Assembly (NCBI GenBank): GCA_047602465.1
Contig: JASGHF010000001.1
Location: 1,984,001 to 2,048,000, forward strand
Direction of reading: 5' to 3'
DNA: 64,000 nt
DNA from: JADZAI01 sp047602465
Lineage (GTDB): Bacteria > Pseudomonadota > Alphaproteobacteria > Micropepsales > Micropepsaceae
The notes under the pieces are model-generated. The model worked only from the letters and a program-made list of their open reading frames with translations, was not told the DNA's origin and ran no database searches. Position numbers and translations under genes: made by a program. Each line of letters opens with the position of its first letter. The first letter of the stretch is position 1. Shown one piece after another: positions 15,351 through 23,855 of this stretch.

Positions 15351-16844
15351 TCAACGCGGCGCCGGGGATTTTCCAACCGTGGGCGGCGGCGGCGTCTGCC
15401 CCGGCGGCCAGGCGGCGAAGTCGAGCGCCTTCAACGCCGTCATCAGGCGGCGGCCCTTCTGGAAAGCGTTGTCGTAGAAGCGCCAGGGCACCGAGATATC
15501 CGGTTCGATGCCGCCGACCTCGTTCTCGCCGGCCGCATTGGTCCAGATGCAGTCCGGCACATGCAGTTCGGCCCGCGACTCCTCCAGCACGATGGGCACG
15601 TCGCCGTTCGACATCCAGCCGCACCCTGCGCCGAAGGTCGGTTCGCCGATCAGCACGGCGGCGTGGTTGTCCTTCAGCAGGGTCGCGAAATGCTCGGCGG
15701 CGCTCGCCGACCCCTCGTCCATGACCACATAAAGCGGCCCGCTCCAGACGCCTTCGTCATAGGCATAGAGCGAGGAGAAGAAGAGCGCGTAGCCCGAGCT
15801 CAGCAGGCTGTACTCGCCGGGCGGCGCATAGTCCTCGATGCCGGTCGCGTACAGCTTGCCCGGCACGATCAGCGAGCAGTCCGGCATCTGGTTCGCCCAG
15901 ATGCCCGACCGGTCGCAGGGCTTCATCGCCTCCGCCAGCGCCGCCACCAGCGTCTCGCGCGCCGCATTCAGCACGCCGCGATAGGCGACCCCGACCACCG
16001 CATTGGCGAGATCGGCATCCACCCCCGCGAGATGGGAGGCCAGCGCATCGCGCCATGACTGGGTGCGCGTGAAGGCGAGGCGCGGGGCTTTCAGCTTGAT
16101 GGGGGTCAGCATCCGCGCGACCGGGTCGAGCCACAGCGAGCCGCCGCCGTTCTGCGTGATGTCGACGGCGAGCGCGACAACGCCTTCCGCCTTCAGCGTC
16201 TCGATCTGCCGCGCCACCGCCTCGGTCAGCAGCTGCGCCGCCTTCTGGCCGATGGCGGCGCCGCAGGATTCGTCGCACTCACCGTTCGCCGGCAGACCGA
16301 TCTCGGCGACGGCGAGCGGGCAATACTGGTAGTAGCCCCACTCGTAGAACGAGGGGATGCGCAGGATGCCCAGCTTGCCGCCCGGCAGGTCTGCGACATG
16401 GATCGGGAAAACAGCGCTGTCGTCCGTCGTCACCGCCCGCGCGCCCAGCCGCTCCAGCGGCATGCCGGCGCTGCGCTGCTCGTCCTCATAGCCAAGCCCC
16501 CGGCAGATCGAGGCGGTCCCCCAGGCCTGGTCGTCCACCGGCTTCTCGTCGGGGAATTGCAGGCTGATATGGCCATCGCCCAGCGCGATCAGGAAATTGC
16601 GCAGCGCGGCCCGCGCCTCGTCTTCGGTGGTCGCGGCGCGGATCTGGGTATCGGCATCCGAGGCGAGCTTTGCGAGGTCCAGCCCGCGCTCGGCGATCGA
16701 CCATTCCAGATTCGGCGCCCGCTCGGCCAGTTCGCGCTTCACCTGCTCGAAATCGGTCAGCATCCGGTCCGGCGTAAAGGCAGCCGCCAGCGCCGGCCCG
16801 CTGAACGCGGCAATCAAAGCGAGGCTGAAAAAGGCGCGGCGCAT
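15351..16844 (-). CDS. S41-family peptidase, secreted
   Basis: 497 residues from MRRAFFSLAL, with a signal peptide ending PALA. The S41 (tail-specific/C-terminal processing) domain is recognisable by LGDGHISLQF, VDITQNGGGS and the nucleophile loop MDEGSASAAEHFA (catalytic Ser). A GAGCGWMSNGDVPIVLE segment and a final GIEPDISVP follow the family pattern. No obvious PDZ domain is present. It has several cysteines, consistent with export. It lies upstream of the two-cysteine protein genes on the same strand, about 100 bases away, and may process envelope proteins. Confidence 0.8.
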   Translation of the reverse strand: MRRAFFSLALIAAFSGPALAAAFTPDRMLTDFEQVKRELAERAPNLEWSIAERGLDLAKLASDADTQIRAATTEDEARAALRNFLIALGDGHISLQFPDEKPVDDQAWGTASICRGLGYEDEQRSAGMPLERLGARAVTTDDSAVFPIHVADLPGGKLGILRIPSFYEWGYYQYCPLAVAEIGLPANGECDESCGAAIGQKAAQLLTEAVARQIETLKAEGVVALAVDITQNGGGSLWLDPVARMLTPIKLKAPRLAFTRTQSWRDALASHLAGVDADLANAVVGVAYRGVLNAARETLVAALAEAMKPCDRSGIWANQMPDCSLIVPGKLYATGIEDYAPPGEYSLLSSGYALFFSSLYAYDEGVWSGPLYVVMDEGSASAAEHFATLLKDNHAAVLIGEPTFGAGCGWMSNGDVPIVLEESRAELHVPDCIWTNAAGENEVGGIEPDISVPWRFYDNAFQKGRRLMTALKALDFAAWPPGQTPPPPTVGKSPAPR

Positions 16845-16874
16845 GGCCCATCCTGACACAAGGAAAGGCCCATC

Positions 16875-17483
16875 CTACAGCGCCGCGCTTAAATCATGGT
16901 TTCGGAATGGCCCCGCCAATGGCGTCCTTGGCGGTTCCCGAAGATCCTGCGCGGGGCCAAGCGGGTTGGTTTCGTCCCGCTTTTCCTCGATCTGCTGGGT
17001 GCCGGACCACAGCTTGTAGACGACCACGTCATCGACCAGCAGCAGCAGCATCGAGGCCGCCCAGCCGGTCTCCTCGGTCTTGCGCTGGAAGCCCAGCACG
17101 TCGAGCGAGATATGGCCGGTGCGCTGCGTCCCGCTGGCGCCGGGGGCCATCACATAGCCGGTGCAGGCGTTTCCGGCGCCGATGCAGCCCTGAACGGCGG
17201 GGTCGAGGTCTTTCAGCGTCACCGAATCCGTCGGCATGAAGACCCGCATCACCTCGACATAGTTGATGACGCGCAGGTTCGGCGTCGTCTTCGGATCGAT
17301 GCCGTATTCACGCAGCTTGGACGAGGTCGTCACGCCCGGCTGGATGATCTTGTAGGCCGTTTCGGCGATCTCGTAGGTCGGGAACGGCCCTGCCGTCTCG
17401 CGCGAGGTGGAGGGCAGGATATCCGTCGCGCAGGCAGCCAGCGGCAGCGCGGCGAGGACGGCAATGACGGCGAAACGGGACAT
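16875..17483 (-). CDS. Lipoprotein of unknown function
   Basis: 202 residues from ATG 17483 (GGAGGG just upstream). The signal peptide ends in a lipobox, LAAC. The mature part has YEIAETAYKIIQPGVTTSSKL, recalling SmpA/OmlA/BamE-like lipoproteins (I-x-x-G-x-T-x-x-x-L), then VMRVFMPTDSV and LDVLGFQRKTEETGW. A short hydrophobic stretch (MLLLLVDDVVVYK) is likely a beta strand. It may be an outer-membrane-associated protein. Homology to BamE is a weak impression only. Confidence 0.55.
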   Translation of the reverse strand: MSRFAVIAVLAALPLAACATDILPSTSRETAGPFPTYEIAETAYKIIQPGVTTSSKLREYGIDPKTTPNLRVINYVEVMRVFMPTDSVTLKDLDPAVQGCIGAGNACTGYVMAPGASGTQRTGHISLDVLGFQRKTEETGWAASMLLLLVDDVVVYKLWSGTQQIEEKRDETNPLGPAQDLREPPRTPLAGPFRNHDLSAAL

Positions 17484-17539
17484 GCGCCCTCCATAACAAC
17501 CACGGGGTGGCGGAATGAAGGCGAGTGGTGAACGAAGTC

Positions 17540-18022
17540 TTACTTTTCGTTCGCCGGATACGCCTGGAGCTGCAGGTAGTTGTCGAGACCGACGCTGTCG
17601 AGGATCGAGAGCTGGGTTTCCAGGAAATCGATATGCTCTTCGGTGTCGTCGAGGATCTGCTTCACGATCTCGCGGCTGATGTAATCGCGCGCCTGCTCGC
17701 ACAGCTGGATCGCCTCGATCAGCGTCGTGCGGCCGCGCTTCTCAAGCTCCAGATCCGCCGACAGACCTTCCGGCACCGTCTCGCCGATCGACAGCTTGCC
17801 CAGATCCTGAAGGTTCGGCAGGCCTTCCAGGAACAGCACGCGCTTGATCAGCAGATCGGCGTGCTTCATCTCGCCGATCGATTCCTCATAGGTCTTCTTG
17901 CCGAGCTTGTTGAAGCCCCAGTTCTCGTACATGCGGGCATGCAGGAAATACTGGTTCACCGCAGTCAGTTCGTTGGTCAGGATCGCGTTCAGTTTCGCGA
18001 TGACCGCGGGTTCGCCCTTCAT
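17540..18022 (-). CDS. bfr: Bacterioferritin
   Basis: 160 residues, standard length. The haem-ligand Met52 and ferroxidase residues Glu18, Glu51, His54, Glu94 and His130 are at their usual positions. The residue aligned with the remaining ferroxidase Glu (127 in E. coli) appears to be Thr, with Glu at 128-129. The protein forms a 24-mer shell that oxidises and stores iron. The ferredoxin bfd, which reduces bacterioferritin to release iron, lies just upstream, and a 19-bp tandem repeat between them may be an iron-responsive operator. Confidence 0.96.
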   Translation of the reverse strand: MKGEPAVIAKLNAILTNELTAVNQYFLHARMYENWGFNKLGKKTYEESIGEMKHADLLIKRVLFLEGLPNLQDLGKLSIGETVPEGLSADLELEKRGRTTLIEAIQLCEQARDYISREIVKQILDDTEEHIDFLETQLSILDSVGLDNYLQLQAYPANEK

Positions 18023-18116
18023 GGGAGCAGCCTTTCAAGCGTTTGAATCAGCGCCGTGACGCGCGCGCACTGTGCCGCACGAAGCCCATGGAAAAAAGCG
18101 CTTTAACCGCGCCTGC

Positions 18117-18162
18117 CTCGCAGAGACAGATGCATCTCGCAGAGACAGATGCACCTCGCAGA
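18117..18162. repeat. Tandem 19-bp repeat between bfd and bfr
   Basis: CTCGCAGAGACAGATGCAT at 18117-18135 is repeated with one change at 18136-18154 and begins again (CTCGCAGA) at 18155. The repeat sits 95-140 bases upstream of the bfr start. The period equals the length of a Fur-family operator, so it may bind an iron regulator; this is inference. Confidence 0.6.
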
Positions 18163-18177
18163 ACGAGAGGCCGCTTC

Positions 18178-18378
18178 CTATTCCGCCGCCATGGCGAGCG
18201 AGGGGCGCATCGCATCGTCGAGCATGCGCTGGATGTCGACCTTGCAGCGGCCGCATTTGGGCGCGACGCCGCACTGGGCATAGACCGCATCGACCGTCGG
18301 CGCGCCGCACGACGCGACGTGATCGACTGCCGCGCTCATGTCGCGCTTGCGGACGCCATTGCAGTTACAGACGAACAT
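18178..18378 (-). CDS. bfd: Bacterioferritin-associated ferredoxin
   Basis: 66 residues. Cys4 and Cys6 (MFVCNCNGV) plus Cys42 and Cys45 (KCGRC) form the C-x-C...C-x2-C [2Fe-2S] site of the BFD-like family. Bfd binds bacterioferritin and passes electrons to the haem, which releases stored iron. It is encoded upstream of bfr on the same strand, 155 bases apart. Confidence 0.93.
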   Translation of the reverse strand: MFVCNCNGVRKRDMSAAVDHVASCGAPTVDAVYAQCGVAPKCGRCKVDIQRMLDDAMRPSLAMAAE

Positions 18379-18443
18379 CTGAACCCCAAAAGAAACGCCC
18401 GCACTTGCGAGCGCATCGCAGTCTCTCTACCCGAAGCCGAGCC

Positions 18444-18464
18444 TGCGAGTCAATCTCAGACGCA
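18444..18464. promoter_or_regulatory. Fur-like box upstream of bfd
   Basis: On the minus strand this reads TGCGTCTGAGATTGACTCGCA. The core TGAGATTGACTCGCA matches 12 of 15 positions of the Fur-type palindrome TGAGAATGATTCTCA, and the ends TGCG/CGCA are inverted. It lies about 65 bases upstream of the bfd start and 75 bases upstream of the divergent TIR gene. Confidence 0.3.
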
Positions 18465-18538
18465 GCCGCGACAGCGTGCCGCCGTCACAACGCCTCAAAA
18501 ATCCCGGATATCTGGGCGTGACGAGGGGATGCGCCGGA

Positions 18539-20374
18539 ATGCACAATGCGGCGTCCGGTTTCAGATACCGGGCTTTCATCAGCTACAGCCACCGCGATGC
18601 GGCCGATGCCGACTGGCTGCACAAGGCGGTCGAGCGCTATCGGGTGCCCCGCGCGCTGGTCGGCCGCACGACCCCAATAGGCGTCGTCCCGGCCCGCCTG
18701 ACGCCGCTGTTCCGCGACCGTGAGGAGCTGGCCGCCTCGAGCGATCTCTCGGCCGTCATCACGACGGCGCTCCAGGCCGCTTCGCATCTCGTCGTCCTCT
18801 GCTCGCCACGCGCCGCGCGTTCGAAATGGGTCAACGAGGAGATCCTCGCCTTCAAGCGCCTCGGCCGCGCCGACCGCATCTTCGCGATCATCGTCGATGG
18901 CGAACCGGGCAGCGGCGATCCGGACACCGAATGCTTCCCCGAGGCCCTCCGCTTCCAGCTCGGCGCTGACGGCGACATCAGCCGGGCACCTGCCGAGCCG
19001 GTCGCCGCCGATGCGCGCGAAACCGGCGACGGACGCGACAACGCCAAGCTCAAGCTGATCGCCGGCCTCATCGGCGTCGGCCTCGACGACCTCAAGCGCC
19101 GCGAATTGCAGGCGCAGCGCCGCCGCACGCTTATCGCCTATGGCCTCAGCGCCGTCTTCGCCGTCCTCGCCCTCGCCGCCGTATGGTTCGCCATCACCGC
19201 CGCCGAGCAGCGCGCCCGCGCCGAGGCCGGCGAAACCGAGGCCGTCACGCAGCGCGACCGCGCCAATGCGGCGGTCGATGCCGCGCGCACCACCGCGACC
19301 GTCATGGTGACGGACTTCTCCGAGAAACTGCGCACCGCCCCCGGCGCGCAGGTCACCGTCACGGCCGAAATCCTCGACCGCGCCATCACGCTGCTCGACC
19401 TGCTGGCGAAATCATCCCCGCTCGGCCCTAAGGAACTTTACGTTCAGGCGGTCGGCCTCATCCGCCTGTCGCAGGCGGACAACCGGATGGGCGAAACCGA
19501 TCGCGCCATTGAGGAGGCGACCCGCGCGATCGCCATCCTCAAGGGCATCGAGACAGATGCCGCCGCGCCGTCCGAAACGCGCGCCGACCTCGCCACCGCC
19601 TATGACGTGCTCGGCAATGCCTATCGCAATCTCGACCGCCGCGCCGATGCGCTGAAAGCCTATCGCGAGGCGGAACGCCGCCGCATCGCGCTCGCCGCCG
19701 AAGCCCCGGACGACCGCCATCTGAGCCGCGCGCTGGAGTTCAGCCACCGCAAGATCGCCGACATACTGGAGAACACGGGCGACTATGCGGGCGCGCGCAA
19801 GTCGCTGGAGGCCGCGGTCGGCATCGCCGAGGCGCTCGATCCCGGCTGGAAAAAGGACGAGGTCGAGATGCGGCTCGATCTGCCCGGAACGCTCGGCCTG
19901 TTCGGCAGCCTGCTCAGCCGCCAGCATGCGGGCGCGCAGGCCGACGCGCCGCTCCAGCGCGCACTCGATCTCATGACAGCTCTCGCCGGGGAACTGCCGG
20001 ACGACACGTCGGTCCAGTACGCCTATGGCGGCGCTCTCTCCGGCCTCGCCTGGCACATCGAAAACCGCGATCCGGCCAGAGCGCACGACCTGCTGCGCCA
20101 GGCCCTTCCGGTGCGCGAGCAGCTTTACGCGCTCGACGCGGCGAACATGGTCTGGGCGCAGGATCTCTACCGCAACTATGCCGACCTCGCGAACCTGTCC
20201 TCCGCGCTGAACCGCAAGGGCCACGCGCTCTACTATATCCGCCGGGCGATTTCGGTGCTGGAGGCCATGGTCGCCGTCAACGACGCCGTTCCCGTATGGA
20301 GCGGCGATCTGGAAACCTTCAAAGGCTGGGAAGCCGAGCTGATCGCCAGCGGCGCAACCGAGGAAGCACCATGA
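18539..20374 (+). CDS. TIR-domain membrane protein with C-terminal TPR-like repeats
   Basis: 611 residues from ATG 18539 (GAGGGG upstream). An N-terminal TIR domain (about residues 8-150: YRAFISYSHRDAADADW, LFRDREELAASSDL, VVLCSPRAARSKWVNEEI) is followed by one membrane helix (LIAYGLSAVFAVLALAAVWF, about 202-223). A long alpha-helical C-terminal half of TPR-like units follows (ADLATAYDVLGNAYRNLDRR, YAYGGALSGLAWHIE). TIR domains bind or cleave NAD or mediate assembly. The helix places TIR in the cytoplasm and the repeats probably in the periplasm. Role unknown; the downstream ORF is coupled by ATGA. Confidence 0.8.
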   Translation: MHNAASGFRYRAFISYSHRDAADADWLHKAVERYRVPRALVGRTTPIGVVPARLTPLFRDREELAASSDLSAVITTALQAASHLVVLCSPRAARSKWVNEEILAFKRLGRADRIFAIIVDGEPGSGDPDTECFPEALRFQLGADGDISRAPAEPVAADARETGDGRDNAKLKLIAGLIGVGLDDLKRRELQAQRRRTLIAYGLSAVFAVLALAAVWFAITAAEQRARAEAGETEAVTQRDRANAAVDAARTTATVMVTDFSEKLRTAPGAQVTVTAEILDRAITLLDLLAKSSPLGPKELYVQAVGLIRLSQADNRMGETDRAIEEATRAIAILKGIETDAAAPSETRADLATAYDVLGNAYRNLDRRADALKAYREAERRRIALAAEAPDDRHLSRALEFSHRKIADILENTGDYAGARKSLEAAVGIAEALDPGWKKDEVEMRLDLPGTLGLFGSLLSRQHAGAQADAPLQRALDLMTALAGELPDDTSVQYAYGGALSGLAWHIENRDPARAHDLLRQALPVREQLYALDAANMVWAQDLYRNYADLANLSSALNRKGHALYYIRRAISVLEAMVAVNDAVPVWSGDLETFKGWEAELIASGATEEAP

Positions 20375-20496
20375 CGCCACGCCAGGCCCGCCGCATCCTG
20401 CTCACCATGCTGGTGATCGCGATCATCGGCCTTGGTATCTGGGTCTGGATCTACACCAACACATTGTGCTGCGCCCCGCCCCACATTGTCCCCTGA
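20371..20496 (+). CDS. Small single-pass membrane protein, 41 residues
   Basis: The ATG overlaps the stop of the TIR-TPR gene (ATGA at 20371-20374), so translation is probably coupled. MTPRQARR is a basic N-terminus, followed by a membrane helix (ILLTMLVIAIIGLGIWVWIY) and a short tail with two adjacent cysteines (LCCAPPH). It may be a partner subunit of the TIR-TPR protein. I know no family for it. Confidence 0.5.
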   Translation: MTPRQARRILLTMLVIAIIGLGIWVWIYTNTLCCAPPHIVP

Positions 20497-20508
20497 CGCA
20501 GCGTCCGG

Positions 20509-20537
20509 TTGTCGGCAAGGCCCCCAAAGGCTAGAGA
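20509..20537 (+). promoter_or_regulatory. Candidate sigma-70 promoter of hisS
   Basis: TTGTCG (20509-20514), 17 bases, TAGAGA (20532-20537), placing a transcript start about 29 bases before the hisS ATG. Confidence 0.45.
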
Positions 20538-20572
20538 ACCCGCGCATTTCAAGCGCAAGGCCGATTTCTCCC

Positions 20573-22042
20573 ATGTCCCGTCTCGTTCCCCGCATCGTCA
20601 AAGGCTTCAAGGACGCGCCGGCCGCGTCCCTGCATGCCCGGCGGCGCATGATCGAGACGGTCCGCACCGTCTATGAAAGTTTCGGCTTCGAGGCGCTGGA
20701 GACCCCGGCGGTCGAATATGTCGAGACGCTCGGCAAGTTCCTGCCCGAGAGCGATCAGCCCGATGCCGGCATCTTCGCGCTGCAGGACGGCGACGAGCAG
20801 TGGATCGCGCTGCGCTACGATCTCACCGCCCCGCTCTCGCGCTATGTCGCGCAGAACATCAACACGCTGCCGCTGCCCTTCCGCCGCTATCAGACGGGTT
20901 CGGTGTTCCGGAACGAGAAACCGGGGCCGGGGCGCTTCCGCGAGTTCACCCAGTTCGATGTCGACACGGTCGGCAGCGCCTCGATGGTGGCCGATGCGGA
21001 AAACTGCGCCGTGCTCGCCCGCTCGCTCTCGGCGCTGGGGCTCGGCGGCCAGACCCGCATCGCGGTCAACAACCGCAAGATCCTCGACGGCGTGCTGGAA
21101 CGCGCGGGCGTCGAACAGGGCACGCTCGCGGCCGTCACCACGCTCCGCGCCATCGACAAGTTCGACAAGTTCGGCCCCGAAGGCGTGAAGCTGCTGCTCA
21201 CCACCGGCCGCAAGGACGAGAGCGGCGACTTCACCAAGGGCGCCGGCCTCGACGCGAAAGCCGCCGACACGATCCTCGCCTTCATGGCCGCCGGGCAAAC
21301 CTCGCGCCTCGCCACCTGCGATGCGTTGGGTGACGCCGTGCGCGGCTCGGCGCGTGGCGAAGAAGGCGTCGCGGAACTGCGCGAGATCGCCGATCTGCTT
21401 TCCGCCATGAATCTCAGCGATGAGACCGTCGCCTTCGATCCCGCCATCGTGCGCGGCCTTGGCTATTACACCGGCCCGGTGCTGGAAGCGCAGATCACCT
21501 TCGAGATCACCGATGAAGACGGCCGCGCGCGCCAGTTCGGCTCGGTCGCGGGCGGCGGGCGCTATGACGGCCTGGTCGGGCGCTTCCTCGATCGCGAGCT
21601 GCCGGCCACCGGCGTTTCCATCGGCGTCGACCGCCTGCTCGCGGCGCTGGAGGCGGCGGGCCGCATCGACGCCAATGCGGCGCAGGGGCCTGTCCTCGTC
21701 GTCGTCTTCGACCGCGCCCAGATGGCCGAATATGTCCGCATCGCCGAAGAGCTGCGCGCCGCGTCGATCCCGGCGGAAATCTTTCTCGGCACGGGCGGCA
21801 TGAAGCCGCAGCTCAAATATGCCGACCGCAAGGGCGCGCCCGTCGCGATCATCGCCGGCGGCGACGAATTCGCCGCCGGTACGGTGTCGATCAAGAATCT
21901 CGTGCTCGGGGCGCAGGTCGCCGCTGCGGCAACGACCAACGAAGACTTCAAGGCCGAGGCGAAAGCCAAGGCGCAGGTCACCGTCGCCCGCAGCGACATG
22001 GCCGCGACCGTGCGCGCCATGCTCGCCGACATCGCAAAATGA
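20573..22042 (+). CDS. hisS: Histidine--tRNA ligase
   Basis: 489 residues from ATG 20573 (MSRLVPRIVKGFKD, the usual N-terminus). Class II motifs: LRYDLTAPLSRYVA (motif 2 region), REFTQFDVDTVG, the histidine-binding GLGYYTG, and GGGRYDGLVG (motif 3). A C-terminal anticodon-binding domain ends in an Ala/Lys-rich tail. It is the first gene of a hisS-hisZ-hisG operon with ATGA overlaps, joining histidine charging to the first step of histidine synthesis. Confidence 0.97.
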   Translation: MSRLVPRIVKGFKDAPAASLHARRRMIETVRTVYESFGFEALETPAVEYVETLGKFLPESDQPDAGIFALQDGDEQWIALRYDLTAPLSRYVAQNINTLPLPFRRYQTGSVFRNEKPGPGRFREFTQFDVDTVGSASMVADAENCAVLARSLSALGLGGQTRIAVNNRKILDGVLERAGVEQGTLAAVTTLRAIDKFDKFGPEGVKLLLTTGRKDESGDFTKGAGLDAKAADTILAFMAAGQTSRLATCDALGDAVRGSARGEEGVAELREIADLLSAMNLSDETVAFDPAIVRGLGYYTGPVLEAQITFEITDEDGRARQFGSVAGGGRYDGLVGRFLDRELPATGVSIGVDRLLAALEAAGRIDANAAQGPVLVVVFDRAQMAEYVRIAEELRAASIPAEIFLGTGGMKPQLKYADRKGAPVAIIAGGDEFAAGTVSIKNLVLGAQVAAAATTNEDFKAEAKAKAQVTVARSDMAATVRAMLADIAK

Positions 22043-23127
22043 GCGCCGCCCTCGACGCCGCACGGCAGGCGGCGAGCGCCGTCTTCGCCGGCGCGCTCTA
22101 CGATCCGGTCGAGCCGCCCATCGTCGCGCCGGCCGAACTGTTCCTGGAACGGCTCGGCGAGCGCTTCCGCCGCCTCACCTCGTTCTTCGAGGACGGCACG
22201 GGCGAGGAGAAGTGCCTGCGCCCTGAAATCACCATTCCCGTCTGCCGCATGGCGCTCGCCGCCGGCTATGACGGCGCGGCGCATCTGCGCCTGCGCTATG
22301 CCGGCCCCGTCTTCCGTCTCGCCGATGACGGCGCTGGCGCCCTCACCGAAAGCGCACAGGCGGGGGCTGAATTCCTGGGCGGGCGCGACGCCGCGAAATC
22401 CGACACCGAAATGCTGGTGCTCACCTTGAGCGCCCTCGCCGCCTGCGGGATCGGGAACCCCCGCGTCGTTCTCGGCGATGCCGGCGCGTTCGGCGATCTG
22501 GTGCGCGGCCTTGGCCTGGAGACACGCCAGCAGACGCATCTGATGCGGCTCTTCGAAGCGCACGGCTCCGCCCTCGCCGACCACCTGCCGCCGGAAGGCG
22601 CGCGCGCCGAGCTGACCCCGCTCGATGGCGACCTCGCGCTCGCCGACACGCTGGCGCGGCTTGAGGGGGACAATCTCGTCATCACCGGCGGCCGCACGGC
22701 GGAGGACATCGCCGCCCGTCTCGCCGACCGCGCAGGCCGCGCCTCCGCCGAAGCCATTCCGGCCAGGGCGCGCGCCGCCATCGCAGCGTTCTTCGCGCTG
22801 AAGGCAGGCCTCACCGACGCCTCGCTGATGCTGGAGCGCTTCTTCACCGCGCATGGCGTCGCCAGCCGCGCGCCGGACCGGCTTGCCGCGCTCGCGGCTG
22901 AACTGGCGCGCGCCGGGGCCGCCGAGGACGTGATCGTCTTCGATGCCGGCGTCCACGCGCCGCTCGGCTATTACACCGCGCTCGAATTCCGCGTGGACGA
23001 CGAGGCCGGCCGCACCGTCGCCAGCGGCGGGCGCTACGACGCGCTGATCGCCGAACTCGGCGGGCCGGATACGCCCGCCGTCGGCGTCGCCCTCTTCCTC
23101 GACGTCATCGCAGGAAGCGCGCCATGA
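22039..23127 (+). CDS. hisZ: ATP phosphoribosyltransferase regulatory subunit
   Basis: 362 residues, a HisS paralogue lacking the anticodon-binding domain. RRLTSFFEDGTGEEKCLRPE, IPVCRMALA, FDAGVHAPLGYYTALEF and ASGGRYDALIAELG follow the HisZ pattern. HisZ partners with short-form HisG to make the hetero-octameric ATP phosphoribosyltransferase and carries the histidine feedback site. Its start overlaps the hisS stop and its stop overlaps the hisG start. Confidence 0.93.
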   Translation: MSAALDAARQAASAVFAGALYDPVEPPIVAPAELFLERLGERFRRLTSFFEDGTGEEKCLRPEITIPVCRMALAAGYDGAAHLRLRYAGPVFRLADDGAGALTESAQAGAEFLGGRDAAKSDTEMLVLTLSALAACGIGNPRVVLGDAGAFGDLVRGLGLETRQQTHLMRLFEAHGSALADHLPPEGARAELTPLDGDLALADTLARLEGDNLVITGGRTAEDIAARLADRAGRASAEAIPARARAAIAAFFALKAGLTDASLMLERFFTAHGVASRAPDRLAALAAELARAGAAEDVIVFDAGVHAPLGYYTALEFRVDDEAGRTVASGGRYDALIAELGGPDTPAVGVALFLDVIAGSAP

Positions 23128-23855
23128 CCGCGCTCTTCGCGATCCCCAGCAAAGGCCGCCTGAAGGAGGATTGCTTCGCGCTGCTCGAACGCGCCGGCCT
23201 CAAGGTCGCGCCGCCGCCCGAGCGCGCCTATGAAACGCATATTCCGGCTCTGCCCGGCCTCCGCGTCATCCTCATCTCCGCAGGCGAAATCGCCGAGCGT
23301 CTGGCGCGCGGCGATTTTCACGCCGGCATCACCGGCGAGGACGTTCTGCGCGAACGCATGGGTTCGCTCGACGGCGCCGACGATCACGCCCGCCGCGTCG
23401 TCATCGGCGCGAACGGGCCACAGCGCATCAAGCGTCTCGGCTTCGGCCCCGCCCGTCTCGTCGTCGCCGCGCCCGAGGCCTGGCTCGACTGCACCCGCAT
23501 GAGCGATCTCGCCGACATCGCGCTGGAGATCCGCGCGCGCCAGCAGCGCCCGCTTCGTGTCGCGACCAAATATGTGCGGCTCACCCGCGCCTTCTTCGCG
23601 CGCCACATGATCGCGGACTACCGCATCGCCTTTTCCACCGGCGCGACCGAAGCCGCGCCCGCCAGCGGCCTCGCCGACATCATCGTCGACATCACGACCT
23701 CAGGCGCCACGCTCCGCGACAACCGCCTGCGCATCCTCGACGACGGCGAAATCTTCGCCTCCGAAGCGGCCCTCTTCCTCGGCCCCGCCGCCGCGCCCAT
23801 CTGGCGCGACGGCAAATCCGAAATCGACCGCCTCGCCGCCGCCCTGACGGCCTAG
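23124..23855 (+). CDS. hisG: ATP phosphoribosyltransferase, short form
   Basis: 243 residues. IPSKGRLKEDC at the N-terminus and the PRPP loop DIIVDITTSGATLRDNRL near residue 190 are diagnostic. The length and the absence of the C-terminal regulatory domain mark the short form, which needs HisZ, encoded directly upstream. It catalyses the first step of histidine synthesis (ATP + PRPP to phosphoribosyl-ATP). Its TAG overlaps the stop of the convergent peptidase gene (shared CTAG). Confidence 0.96.
   Translation: MTALFAIPSKGRLKEDCFALLERAGLKVAPPPERAYETHIPALPGLRVILISAGEIAERLARGDFHAGITGEDVLRERMGSLDGADDHARRVVIGANGPQRIKRLGFGPARLVVAAPEAWLDCTRMSDLADIALEIRARQQRPLRVATKYVRLTRAFFARHMIADYRIAFSTGATEAAPASGLADIIVDITTSGATLRDNRLRILDDGEIFASEAALFLGPAAAPIWRDGKSEIDRLAAALTA

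Noticed and set aside
18117..18162. CRISPR-like repeat
   Set aside because: Repeat units are contiguous at a 19-bp period with no spacers, so an operator-like tandem repeat fits better.
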